DNA of 64,000 nucleotides from Bromus sterilis (taxonomy: Eukaryota > Streptophyta > Magnoliopsida > Poales > Poaceae): assembly GCA_950022295.1 (NCBI GenBank), contig OX465597.1:398727016-398791015 (forward strand), in the 5' to 3' direction. The position numbers were made by a program, and so were the translations under genes. The notes beneath the pieces were generated by a model. The model saw only the letters and a program-made list of their open reading frames with translations, was not told where the DNA came from and did not search any database. Each line of letters starts with the position of its first letter. Within the stretch, counting starts at the first letter, position 1. Positions 12,601 through 22,978 of this stretch are shown here, piece after piece.

Positions 12601-13150
12601 AGGTATAGTTGACGGTTTTGCCTGAAGGGTGGGTGAGTTTCACGGATTTTCCTTTGCAATCCAGGTAGGCATTCTGTCTTGATAGCCAATCCATGCCAAG
12701 GATGACATCAATATCTGAAGACTTGAGGGCTATGAGTGAAGCAAGGAATACTAAACCCTCAATTTCAATCTGATTACCATGGCTTACTCTATTAGTTTGC
12801 CATCTTGACCCTGGAGTTTGAATAATCATGGGGGTGGACAATTCAACAAAAGATAACTCATGACGAAGTGCATAACTTTCCGACATGAATGAATGAGATG
12901 CTCCTGGGTCGAAAAGAACGGAAGTAGGAACATAATTGACTGGGAGCGTACCAAGAATGACGTCAGTGGTGTCATCAGTCTCTTCGGCGGCAATCTGGTT
13001 CACACGTCCACGAGTGGCGGGAGGAGCGGGTTTGGCGGTGTAGACCATTTGGGGTGCCTTGCCACGACCGTTGTTGTTGCCTCCTGCACGGGGTGGAACA
13101 TTCTGATTCTGTAGTTGGTTCTGGGGACAATCACGAGAGTAGTGGCCTGC
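9584..13150 (-). CDS. pol: Pol of chromovirus C: protease-RT-RNase H-integrase-chromodomain
   Basis: The frame is open for over 1180 codons from the TAG at 13151-13153 to the 3' LTR boundary. Order on the protein: retropepsin (LFDPGASHSFMS, about 12875-12910, with Pro after the catalytic Asp); RT with YLDD (about 11970-11985); RNase H (YCDASRQGLG, about 11510-11545); integrase zinc finger (H-H then CDVC, about 10770-10910); DDE core (GMDF, SDRGS and VERVNQ); and a chromodomain (about 9650-9800, ending in TWERED). The first ATG after the TAG is at 13048, but the frame is continuous with Gag. The product would copy and integrate element RNA; the chromodomain is thought to steer integration to methylated-histone chromatin. 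The stop overlaps the LTR start. Confidence 0.9.
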   Translation of the reverse strand, partial: AGHYSRDCPQNQLQNQNVPPRAGGNNNGRGKAPQMVYTAKPAPPATRGRVNQIAAEETDDTTDVILGTLPVNYVPTSVLFDPGASHSFMSESYALRHELSFVELSTPMIIQTPGSRWQTNRVSHGNQIEIEGLVFLASLIALKSSDIDVILGMDWLSRQNAYLDCKGKSVKLTHPSGKTVNYTSPRTRTQVHSLNVLPLPELEDIPVVRDFPHVFPEELPGMPPDRCVEFIVDLVPGTAPISRRPYKMAPRELAELKTQLEALLEKGFIRPSSSPWGCPVLFVTKKDGTERMCIDYRPLNLATIKNKYPLTRINDLYDQLARSSVFSKMDLRLGYHQIKIRNKDIPKTAFTTRYGLYEYTVMSFGLTNAPATFSRMMNSIFMEYLDKFVVVYLDDILIYSKNEEEHAKHLRMVLMKLREHRLYAKFSKCEFWIPEVTYLGHVISAKGIAVNPERVQAVLDWTPPESAKQVRSFLGLASYCRRFVENFSKVAKPLTELLKKHKKFLWTPKCEESFQELKRRLTSATVLAPPDTKKDFEIYCDASRQGLGCILLQDTHVVAYASRQLRPHEENYPTHDLELAAVVHALTTWRHYLLGNRCEIYSDHQRLKYIFTQPDLNLRQRRWIELIKDYDEGISYTPGKANFMADALSRKSYCNNLMLQQYQPLIHEEFRKLNLEIVPHGYLSTLVAKPTLEDQIIVAQRRARGVRRIKENIASGVAKCFSTDSKGTVFFGNRLVVPKNRELRQLILKESHDTPLSIHPGSTKMYRDLRQRFWWTRMKRDIAQFVAECDVCRRIKVEHQRPAGTLQPLSFPEWKWEKVGMDFITGFPKTQKGNNAIFVVIDRLSKVAHFLPVREFITASQLADLFVSTIVSLHGVPLEINSDRGSLFTSRFWGSFQNAMGTHLSFSTAFHPQSSGHVERVNQILEDMLRACVISFGKNWEKSLPFAEFSYNNSFQSSLNMAPFELLYGRRFRTPLNWSETGERQFFGPDMIKEAEEQVRIVLDQLKAAQSRQKSYSDRHHRQESYNLDEKAYLRITPLKGTQRFGIKGKLAPRYIGPFRILAKRGEVAYQLELPPHLSRVHNVFHVSQLKRCFKDPIREVDHETLDLQDDLSYREYPVRILDSAERVTRRQKIRLLKVQWSHHSEREATWEREDCLSAEYPTFLPQTSESRDEILLRGGELSEPSVR
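9607..9620 (-). other. Polypurine tract of C
   Basis: Minus-strand AGAGGGGGCGAGT directly precedes the TGTCAGAACC start of the 3' LTR. The equivalent GTGGGGGCGAGT is seen in D. It would prime plus-strand DNA. Confidence 0.75.
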
Positions 13151-14064
13151 CTAACCACACTTGTAACAGGCTCCAAAGACAGTGCGTGGAGCTGGGTTGT
13201 TTGGTGGAGCTGGGTGGAACTGAGTTGGTGGACGAGGCGCCACATAGGATGGCCTCGGTGGGTTGTTCTGGCGGAACATACTATTGGGGATCCAGATCTT
13301 GCGCTTTTGAGAGCCGGATCTGGATGAACCACCGTCTCTAGGGTGTTTGAGGAAGTCGTTGGGGGTGTTCATGTCCTCTCCCTTGATGGCCTTGTTGACA
13401 AGGACCTGGAAAGTGGCAAAGTCATGTAGGTTGAGCTCACGACGGAGTCCAGAATTGAGTCCGTGATGGAACCTCTCTTGCTTCTTTGCGTCGGTGGAGA
13501 CTTCTTCAGTAGCATAGCGAGAAAGTCGGTTGAACTCACGACTAAACTCGTCAAAGGTCCTTCTGCCTTGGGTGAGGTTGCAGAACTCCTCACGCTTGCG
13601 GTCCATAAGACCCTTGGGAATGTGGTGCTCACGGAAGGAAGTGCAGAATTCATCCCAAGAGGTGGGCGGTCCAACGGGACGCATATTCAGGAAGTTCTCC
13701 CACCAAGAGCTACCTGCACCTTCAAGGTAATAGGTGGCATAGCTGACCTTGTCGCCATTTGCAACATGGCCTGCTTGGAGCTTCCTCTCGATGCTGCGAA
13801 GCCAGTCATCGGCGTCAAGGGGCTCGGTGGAGTAACTGAAAACCGGGGGATGAAGCCGCATCAAGTCGTTCAGGGACACCAACTCGTTGCGCTGCTGAGT
13901 GGTGTTGCGGGCAATGACTTCCAGCAGATGGTGAGAGTCTCGGCGGTTCCTCTCAACCTCCATCAGAACCTGAGCCATCGTGGGTGGGGGTGGAAGTTTG
14001 CCTTCCTCCTGGTCATTCCCACGACCCTGGTTACGACCAAGCTGGCACGGGTTCCTTGAGACAT
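13151..14064 (-). pseudogene. gag: Gag of chromovirus C, with an internal TAG and a shifted start
   Basis: The core reads as a Retrotrans_gag domain (SSWWENFLN, then FREHHIPKGLMDRKREEF, about 13560-13720). It ends in a CCHC zinc knuckle that is cut by an in-frame TAG at 13151-13153, just after CYKCG; the knuckle resumes as AGHYSRDCP in the same frame and runs into Pol. The likely start, ATG at 14064-14062 (MSQGTRA, matching D's MSGGTRS), is out of frame with the core, so an indel lies at about 13990-14050. Gag forms the particle and binds RNA. One codon change and one indel separate this from an open Gag-Pol. Confidence 0.8.
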
Positions 14065-14394
14065 CCTGAAGGTGAAAACCAAAGTCAAACAGAGTTGATT
14101 GGAAGAATCTAAACAAGGTATTGAAGTACTGGAAGGATTACAGAGCAAAGGAAGTAATCATCTTGACAACATGTTGATAAAGCATACAAGCCATATATTC
14201 ACAAGCTGTCATACAAACCATACATCGTTTTAGTACAAGCACCAAGCTAATACAAACGTGATGAAGATGATACATCCTTCAGAGGCACTCTGACTTCCTA
14301 TACATTATTTATCTAAGCCTCTGGAACTTAGAAACCTTGCGTACAATATACTAAGATACTACTAAATCCTCACTAAGTAAGACCACAAGCGGTC
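14065..14394 (-). other. Spacer between ORF0 and gag in C
   Basis: A 330-bp AT-rich stretch with no supported frame and no recognised motif. It separates the extra ORF from gag. Confidence 0.6.
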
Positions 14395-15140
14395 TCACTC
14401 ATCTCCATCTCCATAGTAGTCCTCGTAAAAGTTACCTGCGTATCCTGGTAGCTGAAGGTGACCATCGGAAAACACGGAGGCCTGTGGACCCTGATATCCA
14501 TTTGGGCAAGGATGGGGCCTAGGTACAACGTAGGGTGGAAGCAAAGGACCACCGGGTGGAAAAATGCCTCCAATCTCGGGCGAAGCAACTCGAGAAGGCA
14601 TCTGCGTCCTGGCTGGGTAGATAGCATCATACTCAACTGACCCAACACTCACGAAGGGTGCCAAGAGTGTCAGTGCTCGATACAGACGAACACGGGTGGC
14701 GTGAAGCTCAAAACGGAGAGCGCGTGTGCATCACGATCTCGATCGCAAGCAAACCTAGCAGTCATCTGAAGTATTGGATCCTCTGCAGAGTGATCTGAGT
14801 ATAGTCCTGTGTAATAACCCTCCTCTCCTGGAAGTGTAGCAGGGATATAGCGGAATGAGGTCTCTCTCAACATAGTGTGCTCCTGCACAGCCATGTTCTC
14901 GGTCATGCCAATGCCATGTCCAAAGTGGATAGGCTGAGTGACTCCAACGTGGTGCGGGTAGATCCGGACAATGCAGTGGAACTGGGTCTGGTTGAAGTCG
15001 TGGAACTGCTCCTCGACGGTGTACTCAGGATACCATCGATATCCCACATAGGACATCATCTCGATCAACGTGGCGGGATGGCCACGCACACCGAGGCACC
15101 TGGTCAAACGAACAATCTGCCGAGGGGGAAGATCTGCCAT
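14395..15140 (-). pseudogene. Extra sense ORF upstream of gag in C ('ORF0'), one frameshift
   Basis: A true ATG at 15140 opens 156 codons (MADLPPRQIVRLTRCLGV at the start, with WYPEYTVEEQFHDFN further in) that stop at 14670. A two-base insertion near 14720 is the likely cause: past it, the other frame continues as ALRFELHATRVRLYRALT and runs to a stop at 14395, giving about 248 residues in all. The C-terminal part is rich in Pro and Gly and ends in Asp/Glu/Tyr. I recognise no domain. D has only about 470 bp between primer site and gag and no such ORF, so it is a gain in C or a loss in D. Function unknown. Confidence 0.6.
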
Positions 15141-15546
15141 CTGAAACAGAAAGAAGGAGTTTGCAAATGCATCAGATTATGAGATAAACCTGGAATGACT
15201 CGGACAGCATAACGGCTGTAATTGCAAGAAAAGACAATTTCTTACAACATGGAAATAGCACTTACATACGATGTAAGAAATCAGGAAGTACAACCACTCT
15301 AACAAACCGATCACAACTTTCCTACGGCTACAAGGAAGCAAACAACGAGATGTTCTACTCAGACAGAGGAGAGCCTAGTCCTATCTTCCCGTAGAATAAG
15401 ATGAGGGTGACTCAGAACTCAGAATGAAGGGGGTAAGGAGAAAAAAAGAAGCCTTACGTTGTTTCCTTATATACCCAGAGTAACTATATAACTATAGCAA
15501 GCTAGACTCGACTTCGGCCAAGGCTAGTAGTCCTACAGTCAGTCCT
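15141..15546 (-). other. 5' leader of C between primer site and ORF0
   Basis: Non-coding leader. It holds a TATATAA box (15467-15473 on the minus strand) at the same place relative to the primer site as in D. The rest shows no frame. Confidence 0.5.
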
Positions 15547-15558
15547 GCTCTGATACCA
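15547..15558 (-). other. Primer binding site of C (tRNA-Met type)
   Basis: Minus-strand TGGTATCAGAGC, four bases inside the 5' LTR. This matches the 3' end of plant initiator tRNA-Met, the usual primer of chromoviruses. Confidence 0.9.
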
Positions 15559-15562
15559 AGTC

Positions 15563-18500
15563 TGTCGGGACCCGGGGTTAGCGTATGCAAGTCCAGCTAA
15601 GACATAGTCATATGGAGAGCCGAGAACCGTACCCACTTGTCTAAGCAGACAAGGCCAAGCACAGAACGTTCTCGGAAAGCATCGTACGTGAGGGGCATCC
15701 CATCCAGGCTAGATAATCAACTGAGATGGGTCCTCATTGTCCGCACACAAGTCTAATGATATGGGTGATGAACTCCCATATTCAAAGACAAGTCGCCTCA
15801 ACCATACTATCGACTATCTCATAACTCTTACATAGACTTACTCAAGCCCGATCACTTAGTCGGGGTCTAGGGCGGGCTCGATCATACCACAAAGTATGCA
15901 CGAGACAGAGTCTCGGACAATCGCATCGCGATGCCCCAAGCTGCGCACATCTAAGGGCCACTTGGTGTATGAAAGACCGCCAGCCAGATCACAACTAAGG
16001 TCTCGAAAACCCATACAAAGACATGCATGTTATAAACATACACGCAACATACATGCCTTGTATGAACAGTAGGTATCATTGCAATTCTCTACAAAGTATA
16101 CATTTTTATTGATAACTCTTATAGAATGCACACAGAGATCACAAACATGTGATCCAACATTACAACACAAGCGGAAGAAAAATATGTCTGAGTACAGACA
16201 AGTTTAACAAATAGCTTAAGAAGCCTTATTTAAACACAAGCCCTCCACGAGGGAACCAGTCGTCTGACTGGGACTAGACTAGCTTGATCTTCAGTCGTCC
16301 AGCTCGATGAAGAAGCCACCTTCGGGGTCAGTGGGTTCATCTAAAACATAGATTAAGCAAACGTGAGTAGAAAGTCGTACTCAGCAAGACTTACATAGGA
16401 GCTATACTACTCATGCATATGTATCAAGGTAAAGGGAGGTGGGGTTTCACTTGCAGAAGTGCCAGCTTTGACTTGGCAAGTCCTGAACTACGAGTACCAG
16501 ACTTGAGGTAAGAAGCGTACACGAGTCCACTACTTTCTTCAACCAAGTACACCACGATGGTGCCTTCCTCGACTTCCCCACGAGAAAGCACGCCATAGCA
16601 CTCACACTTATCTTGGTGTGTTTTAGAAGTATCCAGTTCAAGTTGTCCAATAATCAAGCTAAGCTTTCCAAGCAGTCCATAACCGCGGACGCGGCTATTC
16701 GAATAGTTTTGTTAACCCTGCAGGGGTGTACCTCTACACACACATGATCATCATTTACCGCCTTTCATCTCGACACCATTAAAGGGGTGCCAGCGAGGAT
16801 GCTCACCACAACTGTTACCTCATAGCCGATCTAGTCCGAGAAAGCCGCCTACTTGGGTTGGCTACCACTATCGTGAACCCGACCAGTTTACCGAAGTGGA
16901 CCCAAGTGTTGTGTGCGTGGTGCATAAGCCAGTCTCGGGTGAGCCGTTCTCTCACTTAGCATCCAGGCCACAGACCTACTAGAACTCCTAACTATTGCGA
17001 CAACTGGATATCGAAAGGGATGAGTTAATAGGTTGAGAGGGCTCAGTGAGCCCAATGTGTGGTTGTACTCTTCATCTTGGATCACCACACAAGAACTCGG
17101 ACTTAGGGCGGTGTTAAACGAGACAACCCACCGTGTACTCCTACACAACCTCTCATCGTTCACCTTGTATTAGGGTAGATTCACCACACTTTTCTACCAT
17201 CATCATCATGATCACTACCATCCCGACTCACATAACAGTATCAACATGGTATCATTCTAAGCATGCAATAAGAAGTAACAATTGCAGGGGCCACATGATA
17301 TCAATCAACTCCTACATTTGCTAGGATTGTGGGTTTGCCTACTACTGTGACAAATGATAGGTCATGCAAAGGAATGGGTTCATCTATGCGGTACAAACGT
17401 AGCATGGTAATCATCCTATACAATGCATAAGCGAGACATGAGAGGGAAGTGGGATTTTATCGACATGATCAATGGGGGTTTGCTTGCCTTGCTGACGAGG
17501 TTCGGGTTCGGGGTCTTCAACGAAGGGGGCAGCCTCCTGCTCCGGTTCCACCTCTACTCGACAAACAACAAACAAGGTAGCAAAGTAAATACAATGCACA
17601 ATCACATGATGGAAGGTTGAAACTTGATGTATATTCTTTGATGTGTGAAGCAATTCAATTTAAGTGGAGTATATTGCAAATTGAATTGCAAATTCAAACT
17701 CCAATTTGAATTCAAACTTAGCCAAGTTACATGTGACATTGTTTGATCAATTTGAATCATTTTGGAATGTGTATGATATGCCTCTGATGTGTGGTTGAAA
17801 TGTAGCATGTTGCCATGGTTCAAGTTGCAAAAACTTTTGAATTGAATTTGATTTAATTCCATTTAAATCAAATATAAAATGCTACTGACCCCAAATTAAA
17901 TTCAACTCAAACAAAGTTGAAAGTTGGATATTTGGATAGCTTATTTTCTCCTGATCATTTTTCATATATTATTTGTCCAATTTGGAGTTGATATGAATTT
18001 CTATGAATTTCCAAAGTTTGGGCTATTTTCTGGAATTTCTGGAATTCTTTAATTCATTTCAATTTCTGGAAATTCATTTATGGCGTCAGCATTACTTCAT
18101 GCTGGCGTCAGGGGGCCACTGACAAGGGGGTCCCACCTGTAAGTGTCACTGTGTTGATTAAATCGGTTTAAAACGTTTTAAACTTAAACCAGTGGTTATC
18201 CAGGGGGCTGGGCCCACATGTCAGCCTCTGTGGGGCGTCATTAGGGGTTGATTAGCCCGGGGCTAATCTTACAGGCCGCCGGCTAGCCGCCGGCGGTCCT
18301 GTACGCGGCAGCGCTGTACGGGATCGCGCTCTGGACGTGCGCTTGGCACGCCAGAGACACCAAACGGCTGCTGGGAGGACGTCGCGTCGAATGGAGCCAG
18401 CCAGGGGGGCTGGAACTCACCGGAGCGTCGCCCGTGGCTCGGGCTCGAGGCAAAGCTCGCTGCGGTGCTCTTCTTGAACCGGGGATGCTGGCAATCGATG

Positions 18501-19614
18501 CAGAGGAGCGAGGCGAAGACGATGGACATGCCCCCGAGCTTGTTTGCGTTACTGGTGCTCGACTACGACGACCGTGGCGGCGAGGAACTTCGGGTCCCAT
18601 GGCGGAATAGCAAGGAGACATCAAAAAGGGACGGGGAGAGAGGGGTTTGAACCGCCTGCTCACCAGGAACTCGACGGAGGTGGCGGCGAAGGCTGGGGTG
18701 GCTCGACGGCGACGAAATCGACGATGGCGTCCTTCGGGTCCCGCGACGGCTCGAGCTCGATTCCGGCGACTAGGAGGGCTCCGGGTTTGATTCGCTGCAC
18801 TGGGAGATGTAGACGAAGACGGGGAGGAGGATGGACATGGCGGTGGCGATCGACAGGCTCATTGGCCACGCAGGTGCGGCGGCGCGCTCCGGCGTTCTTC
18901 ACGGGTGTCGGTGGAATCGGCGAGGGAGACAGCGAGGGAGTTCGTGGAGAGGAGGAATGGAACGGGGAAGCCTCTGGGCGTCTCCAGGCGTGAAGAGGTG
19001 GCGCGGGGGAAGCAGGAGGTGGCCAGGGGCTCGTCGGCGGCCACGGCATGGTCGCCACGCAGCTCCCTTCTTTAGGAAGAAGACAGGCGCGGGAGGTGGC
19101 TGGGCCGGCTGGGGGATGAGTTGGGCTCCTTTGTAGGTAAGCCCCTTTTCCTTTTTTTTCTTATCTTTTTCTTTTCTGTAAATTAGTTTTGCTGAGCAAA
19201 ATAAATAGCTAGGCATTTTATTAAATGCTGAAAATTTGTATATGGCCTCATAATAATATAGACTAGCCACTTATAAAGTTTCAACATTTTTAAAATTCAA
19301 ATAATTTGAATCTTAACTCAAATAGGGGTTTTTACTTAATTCCAAGGCACTGTTTGAATATTTGAAAAATCCATGGGCATGGGGTGGGTCCCACATCACT
19401 TGATATGTGATCACACTCATTTATAAGACTTTTCAAAAATCTAACATGAATTTTTGGAGAAGATTTTTATCTGGCCTTTTGAATTAATTCAACTGGGGGG
19501 GTTCCTTCTCCCATTTTGCTTTTGATTTTGATTTCAAAGATTTCTTTTGAAATTTTTAACATGATGCAAGTGACTTATTAACCCTAGCACATTACCTAAC
19601 AGAGGGTTCTAACA
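15563..19614 (-). repeat. 5' LTR of C (4052 bp)
   Basis: Same ends and same internal organisation as the 3' LTR, and followed by the GCTAG duplication at 19615-19619. The GC-rich block is at about 18270-19110; frames there are low-complexity and not conserved as protein. Confidence 0.9.
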
Positions 19615-19891
19615 GCTAGGATGAGTAGATGCGTATTGAGTTGAGATAGACGTCTCCCCTCCCAGCCTTTATATACTAGGCTAGGTCTCGGGGAGTCCGT
19701 GCTAGGTTACATAGGTAGTTTCCTAATCCTAGTCCTGCCTTGTACGCCATGTTGCACCTTCCATGTTTGTCGCGGACTCCTACGTCGGTGCTTGGTTGGG
19801 CCAATCGTGGACTTGTCAAAGCTTCCCAGCGGGCCTTCTGTCTTCATACGCACTAGGTAGGCTCACACGTAGGAGTCGTGGGGTCACCCCC

Positions 19892-20888
19892 TGATACGTC
19901 CAAAATGTATCTATAATTTCTGCTTGCTCCATGCATGTTTTGTGTGATATTGCTATGATCTAGATACACTTTCATACACTTTTTATCATATTTGGACTAA
20001 CCTATTAACTCAGTGCACCCAAGTGCCAGTTCCTGTTTTCTGCTGTTTTTCTATTTCAGTTTTCCCCCATATAAAAAGTGCCAGAAAAATTCCGGGAAAA
20101 ATATAGGAAAAATCAGCGTACAGGAAGCTTCGCGAAGAGCCCGAGTGGGGCCAGAGGGGAGCCAGGGGTGGCCCAGGCGGCCACCCGGCGCGGCCCCACC
20201 CCTGGCCGCGCCAGGGGGGCGCCTGGAGCCCCTGGTCCACCTCTGGCTGCCCCCCTTCGCCTATTTATTCTCCGTCACGGGGAAACTCCGAAGACAGAAC
20301 CCTTTTTCGCGATCTCGCCTCTGTTCCGCCGCCACCGCGCTTCCGAGATCGGGAGCACCAGAAGACCTCTTCCCGGCACCCTGCCGGAGGGAGGGCCGAC
20401 CTCCGGGAGTCTCCTCTCCACCATGGATGCTCCCCGGATGTCTTGTGAGTAGTTTTCCTTGGATCATGGGTCCGTGATCAGTAGATATGTGATGTTCTCC
20501 TCCCCTCTTTGTTCTTCATGGTTTAGATCTCGTGAGCTTCCCTACATCACGTATCCCGGTCCATATCCTCATCACTGTTTACATGCTCATTTACTTTTCT
20601 GCTTTTACTTTCAATTGCTATCATTATCCCTTGTGTTTGATCATTTGTGAACAACAAGACCGGAGAGATTGACAACCTCTCTGAACTTCGTTGGGAACAA
20701 AGTTATCGTGTTTGTGTGCAGGTCCGCATCAGTTGCGCCGCTAACACCTACTTATCATCTCCGGAGTCCTACTGGAGACAAACCTTGGTATCTTTACTGA
20801 GGGAAATTTGCTGCTGTGCTATATCACGCCTTCCACTTGGGGTTTACCAATGAAGGGAGAGAAATCACTATCATCATCTCGCACATCA
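19892..20888 (+). mobile_element. Element G: solo Athila-type LTR (997 bp) inside A's 3' LTR
   Basis: It begins TGATACGTCC, ends CGCACATCA, and is flanked by CCCCC on both sides. It aligns with E's 5' LTR (46397-47773 plus 60322-60566), but lacks about 0.6 kb corresponding to about 47050-47690. No internal region is present, so unequal recombination between LTRs is the simplest origin. Confidence 0.85.
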
Positions 20889-20899
20889 CCCCCTCGTCA

Positions 20900-20915
20900 G
20901 TAGCCCCCGAGTGCC
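20900..20915 (-). other. Polypurine tract of A
   Basis: Minus-strand GGCACTCGGGGGCTAC abutting the 3' LTR, identical to that of A'. Its 13-base core recurs in the tandem array at 23468-23840. Confidence 0.75.
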
Positions 20916-22080
20916 TGGGGGACTCGAATTCATCTGCGCCTTTATTGTTTGTAAGCGTGGTATCGCCACGGGTCGCTGGCAGTTTTGAGCCATGACAATA
21001 TCTGTTTCGAGGGATTGCTAAGCTGAAAGGGCCGCCTTGGTGAATTGTGCTAGTGACAAATACCACAGTAGCCCAATCAAGCCCACGTCCCTCGACGTGA
21101 ACTTGGAACACTGGTGTCAAGTAAAGTCATGCCGCTGTAGGTCTTATAGGATCAATTGCCTCCAGTCTAAGCACATAGCCTGAGCGCGTCCACTCGGCTC
21201 TTTCTATCATGCGAGCGCATGGAAAAGGTCGGGAGTGAAATCGCTCTGCGGCAAGTCCCGGCCCGGCCGTTCTTCGCAGCGGGGTCTTACCTACACGCTA
21301 AACTTGCATGGCATCTGGGTACAGTGTATCGTAGCCCAGGCATATTTGTTTTTGTTGAGGCATGGAGCCTGATTAGCGATGCACCCACTTGGAATAAACA
21401 ATTAAGCGAGCTGTTTTAGTCGTCACTCGCGGAGCTTATAGTGAACTCAGGCGAGGAAAATAAGAAGGCACCCACTCGGAATGTCGTCGAGTGCGCGAGT
21501 AAGTCATCTTTGCTGAATGACTGTGTCTTTTCGCGAGTAGTCACTCGAATGCTTTTCTGCCTTTGGGGTGAGGGAGCACCCGAACTCTGAGAGTATTTTG
21601 TGTCTGTTGGTGCGAGTGATCACTCGAGCACATCTTGCCTTCGGGGTGAGGGAGCACCCGAACTCAAATAAAGGTACTCCCGATGGGAGTAAGAATTTTG
21701 TGGAGTCAGAAAATTTGTATGTATAGATGGCTTTTGAAATCTTTTGGTTCTTGGCCAACTGTTTTTTATTTTAATCCGTCCTTCTTGAGATGTCGCGCTG
21801 CCATATTGTTGGATGACCTGTGATGATGTTTGATTTCATGATCCGTCGCGTCTTCTGGACCGTCATAATGATGGTTTGGATGTCGTGCTGCCTGTTGCCC
21901 GTTGGGTTTCCAAGGCTTCGTCTGGCGAACCGGCGAGATTTGACGCGTCCTGTAAATAATGCTGACTGTGTGAAGGCATCTTTGTCTTGGAATTCGTAGC
22001 GCCCGGCCTTGCGGTTTTTGATGCAATGATGACGCCGCCGGGACTTGTGTGTGCTTTTCCTCGTTTCCCTTGGATTGAGC
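20916..22080 (+). promoter_or_regulatory. Region between A's 3' LTR and its antisense gene
   Basis: No coding frame is supported. It holds the family-conserved block (20916-21420), two palindromic motifs (21531-21548, CGCGAGTAGTCACTCGAA; 21611-21626, TGCGAGTGATCACTCG) separated by GGTGAGGGAGCACCC copies, and the inverted repeat CTCCCGATGGGAG at 21677-21689. Similarity to A' ends at that inverted repeat. Downstream, about 390 bp of unmatched sequence leads to the TATA box. I infer an upstream control region for the antisense gene. Confidence 0.45.
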
Positions 22081-22087
22081 TATAAAT
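22081..22087 (+). promoter_or_regulatory. TATA box for the antisense B3-like gene of A
   Basis: TATAAAT, 73 bp ahead of the ATG at 22160, followed by a pyrimidine-rich leader. B has the same box 60 bp ahead of its ATG. This layout is that of a short-leader Pol II promoter; transcription is untested. Confidence 0.55.
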
Positions 22088-22159
22088 GCTTCTTTTGGTT
22101 GCCCGTCCTTGCCGTCCATTCTTCGCATCTTTCGCTTCTTCTTCTTCTTTTTTCTTCAT

Positions 22160-22780
22160 ATGGCACCCAAGCGTGGTAGAGGTGTGGCTAGGCGAAGTCG
22201 TGGCCGCTATGGTCGTGGTGGCCGCACTCCTCGTTCTTCACGAGGTGGACGCCATGGTGCCACTTTGGTGCTTTCTTCCTCTTCCTCCATGGAGGAGGTT
22301 TTTTGGCGCTATGACTTTCTTTTGCGTGTTCTTAGCCGGGATGCTGCCCGGATTCCTCTTCCCTTTTCGTTTGCCTCCATTTCTTCTGAGCGTAACTTGA
22401 AGGGTTTCTGGCTCCGTCTTCACGGGAGCTCTCGTTCTTCTTCTTGGGTGGAGCTGGAAGTTGATGCTTCGTCCTTGATCTTTCTTGGTTCTGGCTGGAG
22501 GACTTTTTGTCGTCAGCTGAATCTACGCAACGGGGACAGTCTTTGCTGTCGCTTTGACGGCGAACATACTGTTATTATCCGTGCATTTGATGCTGGTGGC
22601 AACCATCTGGATCCGTACTGTAAGGAGACGAGCAACAGCGATTCTGAAGGCTCGAGTGGTGGTTCGCCTGCTTCTCCCGTGTCTTCGTCTTCGGCTGATC
22701 CCTCGGGCGATGGTGTTTGCTCTTCTAGTTCTAAGGAAGAACTGGACGTCAAGCCAATCGTCAAGCGGCAGCGGCAGTAG
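22160..22780 (+). CDS. Antisense ORF of A: B3-domain-like DNA-binding protein (206 aa)
   Basis: The ORF runs opposite to gag-pol, between pol and the 3' LTR. I start at the ATG giving MAPKRGRG, which matches B; an upstream ATG in frame lies in the leader. Residues 1-32 are Arg/Gly-rich (RGG-like, basic). Residues about 48-155 read as a B3-like fold: FWRYDFLLRV, RIPLPFSF, WVELEVD, then LGSGWRTFCRQLNLRNGD and RFDGEHTVIIRAFD. The W-F-L-GD-F spacing is typical of plant B3/REM proteins. A Ser-rich linker and acidic KEELDVKPIVK end follow. The TAG at 22778-22780 may be premature: the frame stays open another 57 codons. About half the core residues match B's protein. The function is inferred: a sequence-specific DNA-binding protein acting in the nucleus. 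No profile search was possible. Confidence 0.65.
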   Translation: MAPKRGRGVARRSRGRYGRGGRTPRSSRGGRHGATLVLSSSSSMEEVFWRYDFLLRVLSRDAARIPLPFSFASISSERNLKGFWLRLHGSSRSSSWVELEVDASSLIFLGSGWRTFCRQLNLRNGDSLCCRFDGEHTVIIRAFDAGGNHLDPYCKETSNSDSEGSSGGSPASPVSSSSADPSGDGVCSSSSKEELDVKPIVKRQRQ

Positions 22781-22978
22781 GCGAGGCACCTTGTAGAACT
22801 GGAGGACGGCCATCTTCTTCTTCAGCTGGGCCGCTACTTTGTCTGTGATGATGCCCGCCAGGCTGTGGCACGAAAGTGCCAATTATCTCAGCATGAGCAC
22901 ACATGTAGAAGTTTGAATGTAGCCCAGCTTGTGGTTCTGCAGGTCATTCTGTGATGGCAAACTATCGTTTCGATTTCT

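Larger units (their letters stand above)
5554..19614 (-). mobile_element. Element C: Tekay-type chromovirus, complete (14.06 kb)
   Basis: LTRs of 4053 and 4052 bp with TG...CA ends, TSD GCTAG on both sides, tRNA-Met primer site, purine tract, Gag, and a Pol ending in a chromodomain. Long LTRs, the TGGTATCAGAGC primer site and the C-terminal chromodomain together indicate the Tekay/Del clade of chromoviruses. It carries an extra sense ORF between the primer site and gag that D lacks. One TAG splits Gag from Pol, and the gag start is frameshifted, so the copy is probably not autonomous without repair or suppression. Confidence 0.9.
5384..20899 (-). repeat. 3' LTR of A, split by C and G
   Basis: Pieces: 5384-5553, 19620-19891 and 20894-20899, joined by removing C (TSD GCTAG) and G (TSD CCCCC). 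It starts TGACGGGGATC and ends CCCCCTCGTCA in plus-strand reading, matching the 5' LTR at 45300-45747. The TATA box (plus-strand TTTATATA) survives at about 19668-19675. Confidence 0.85.
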
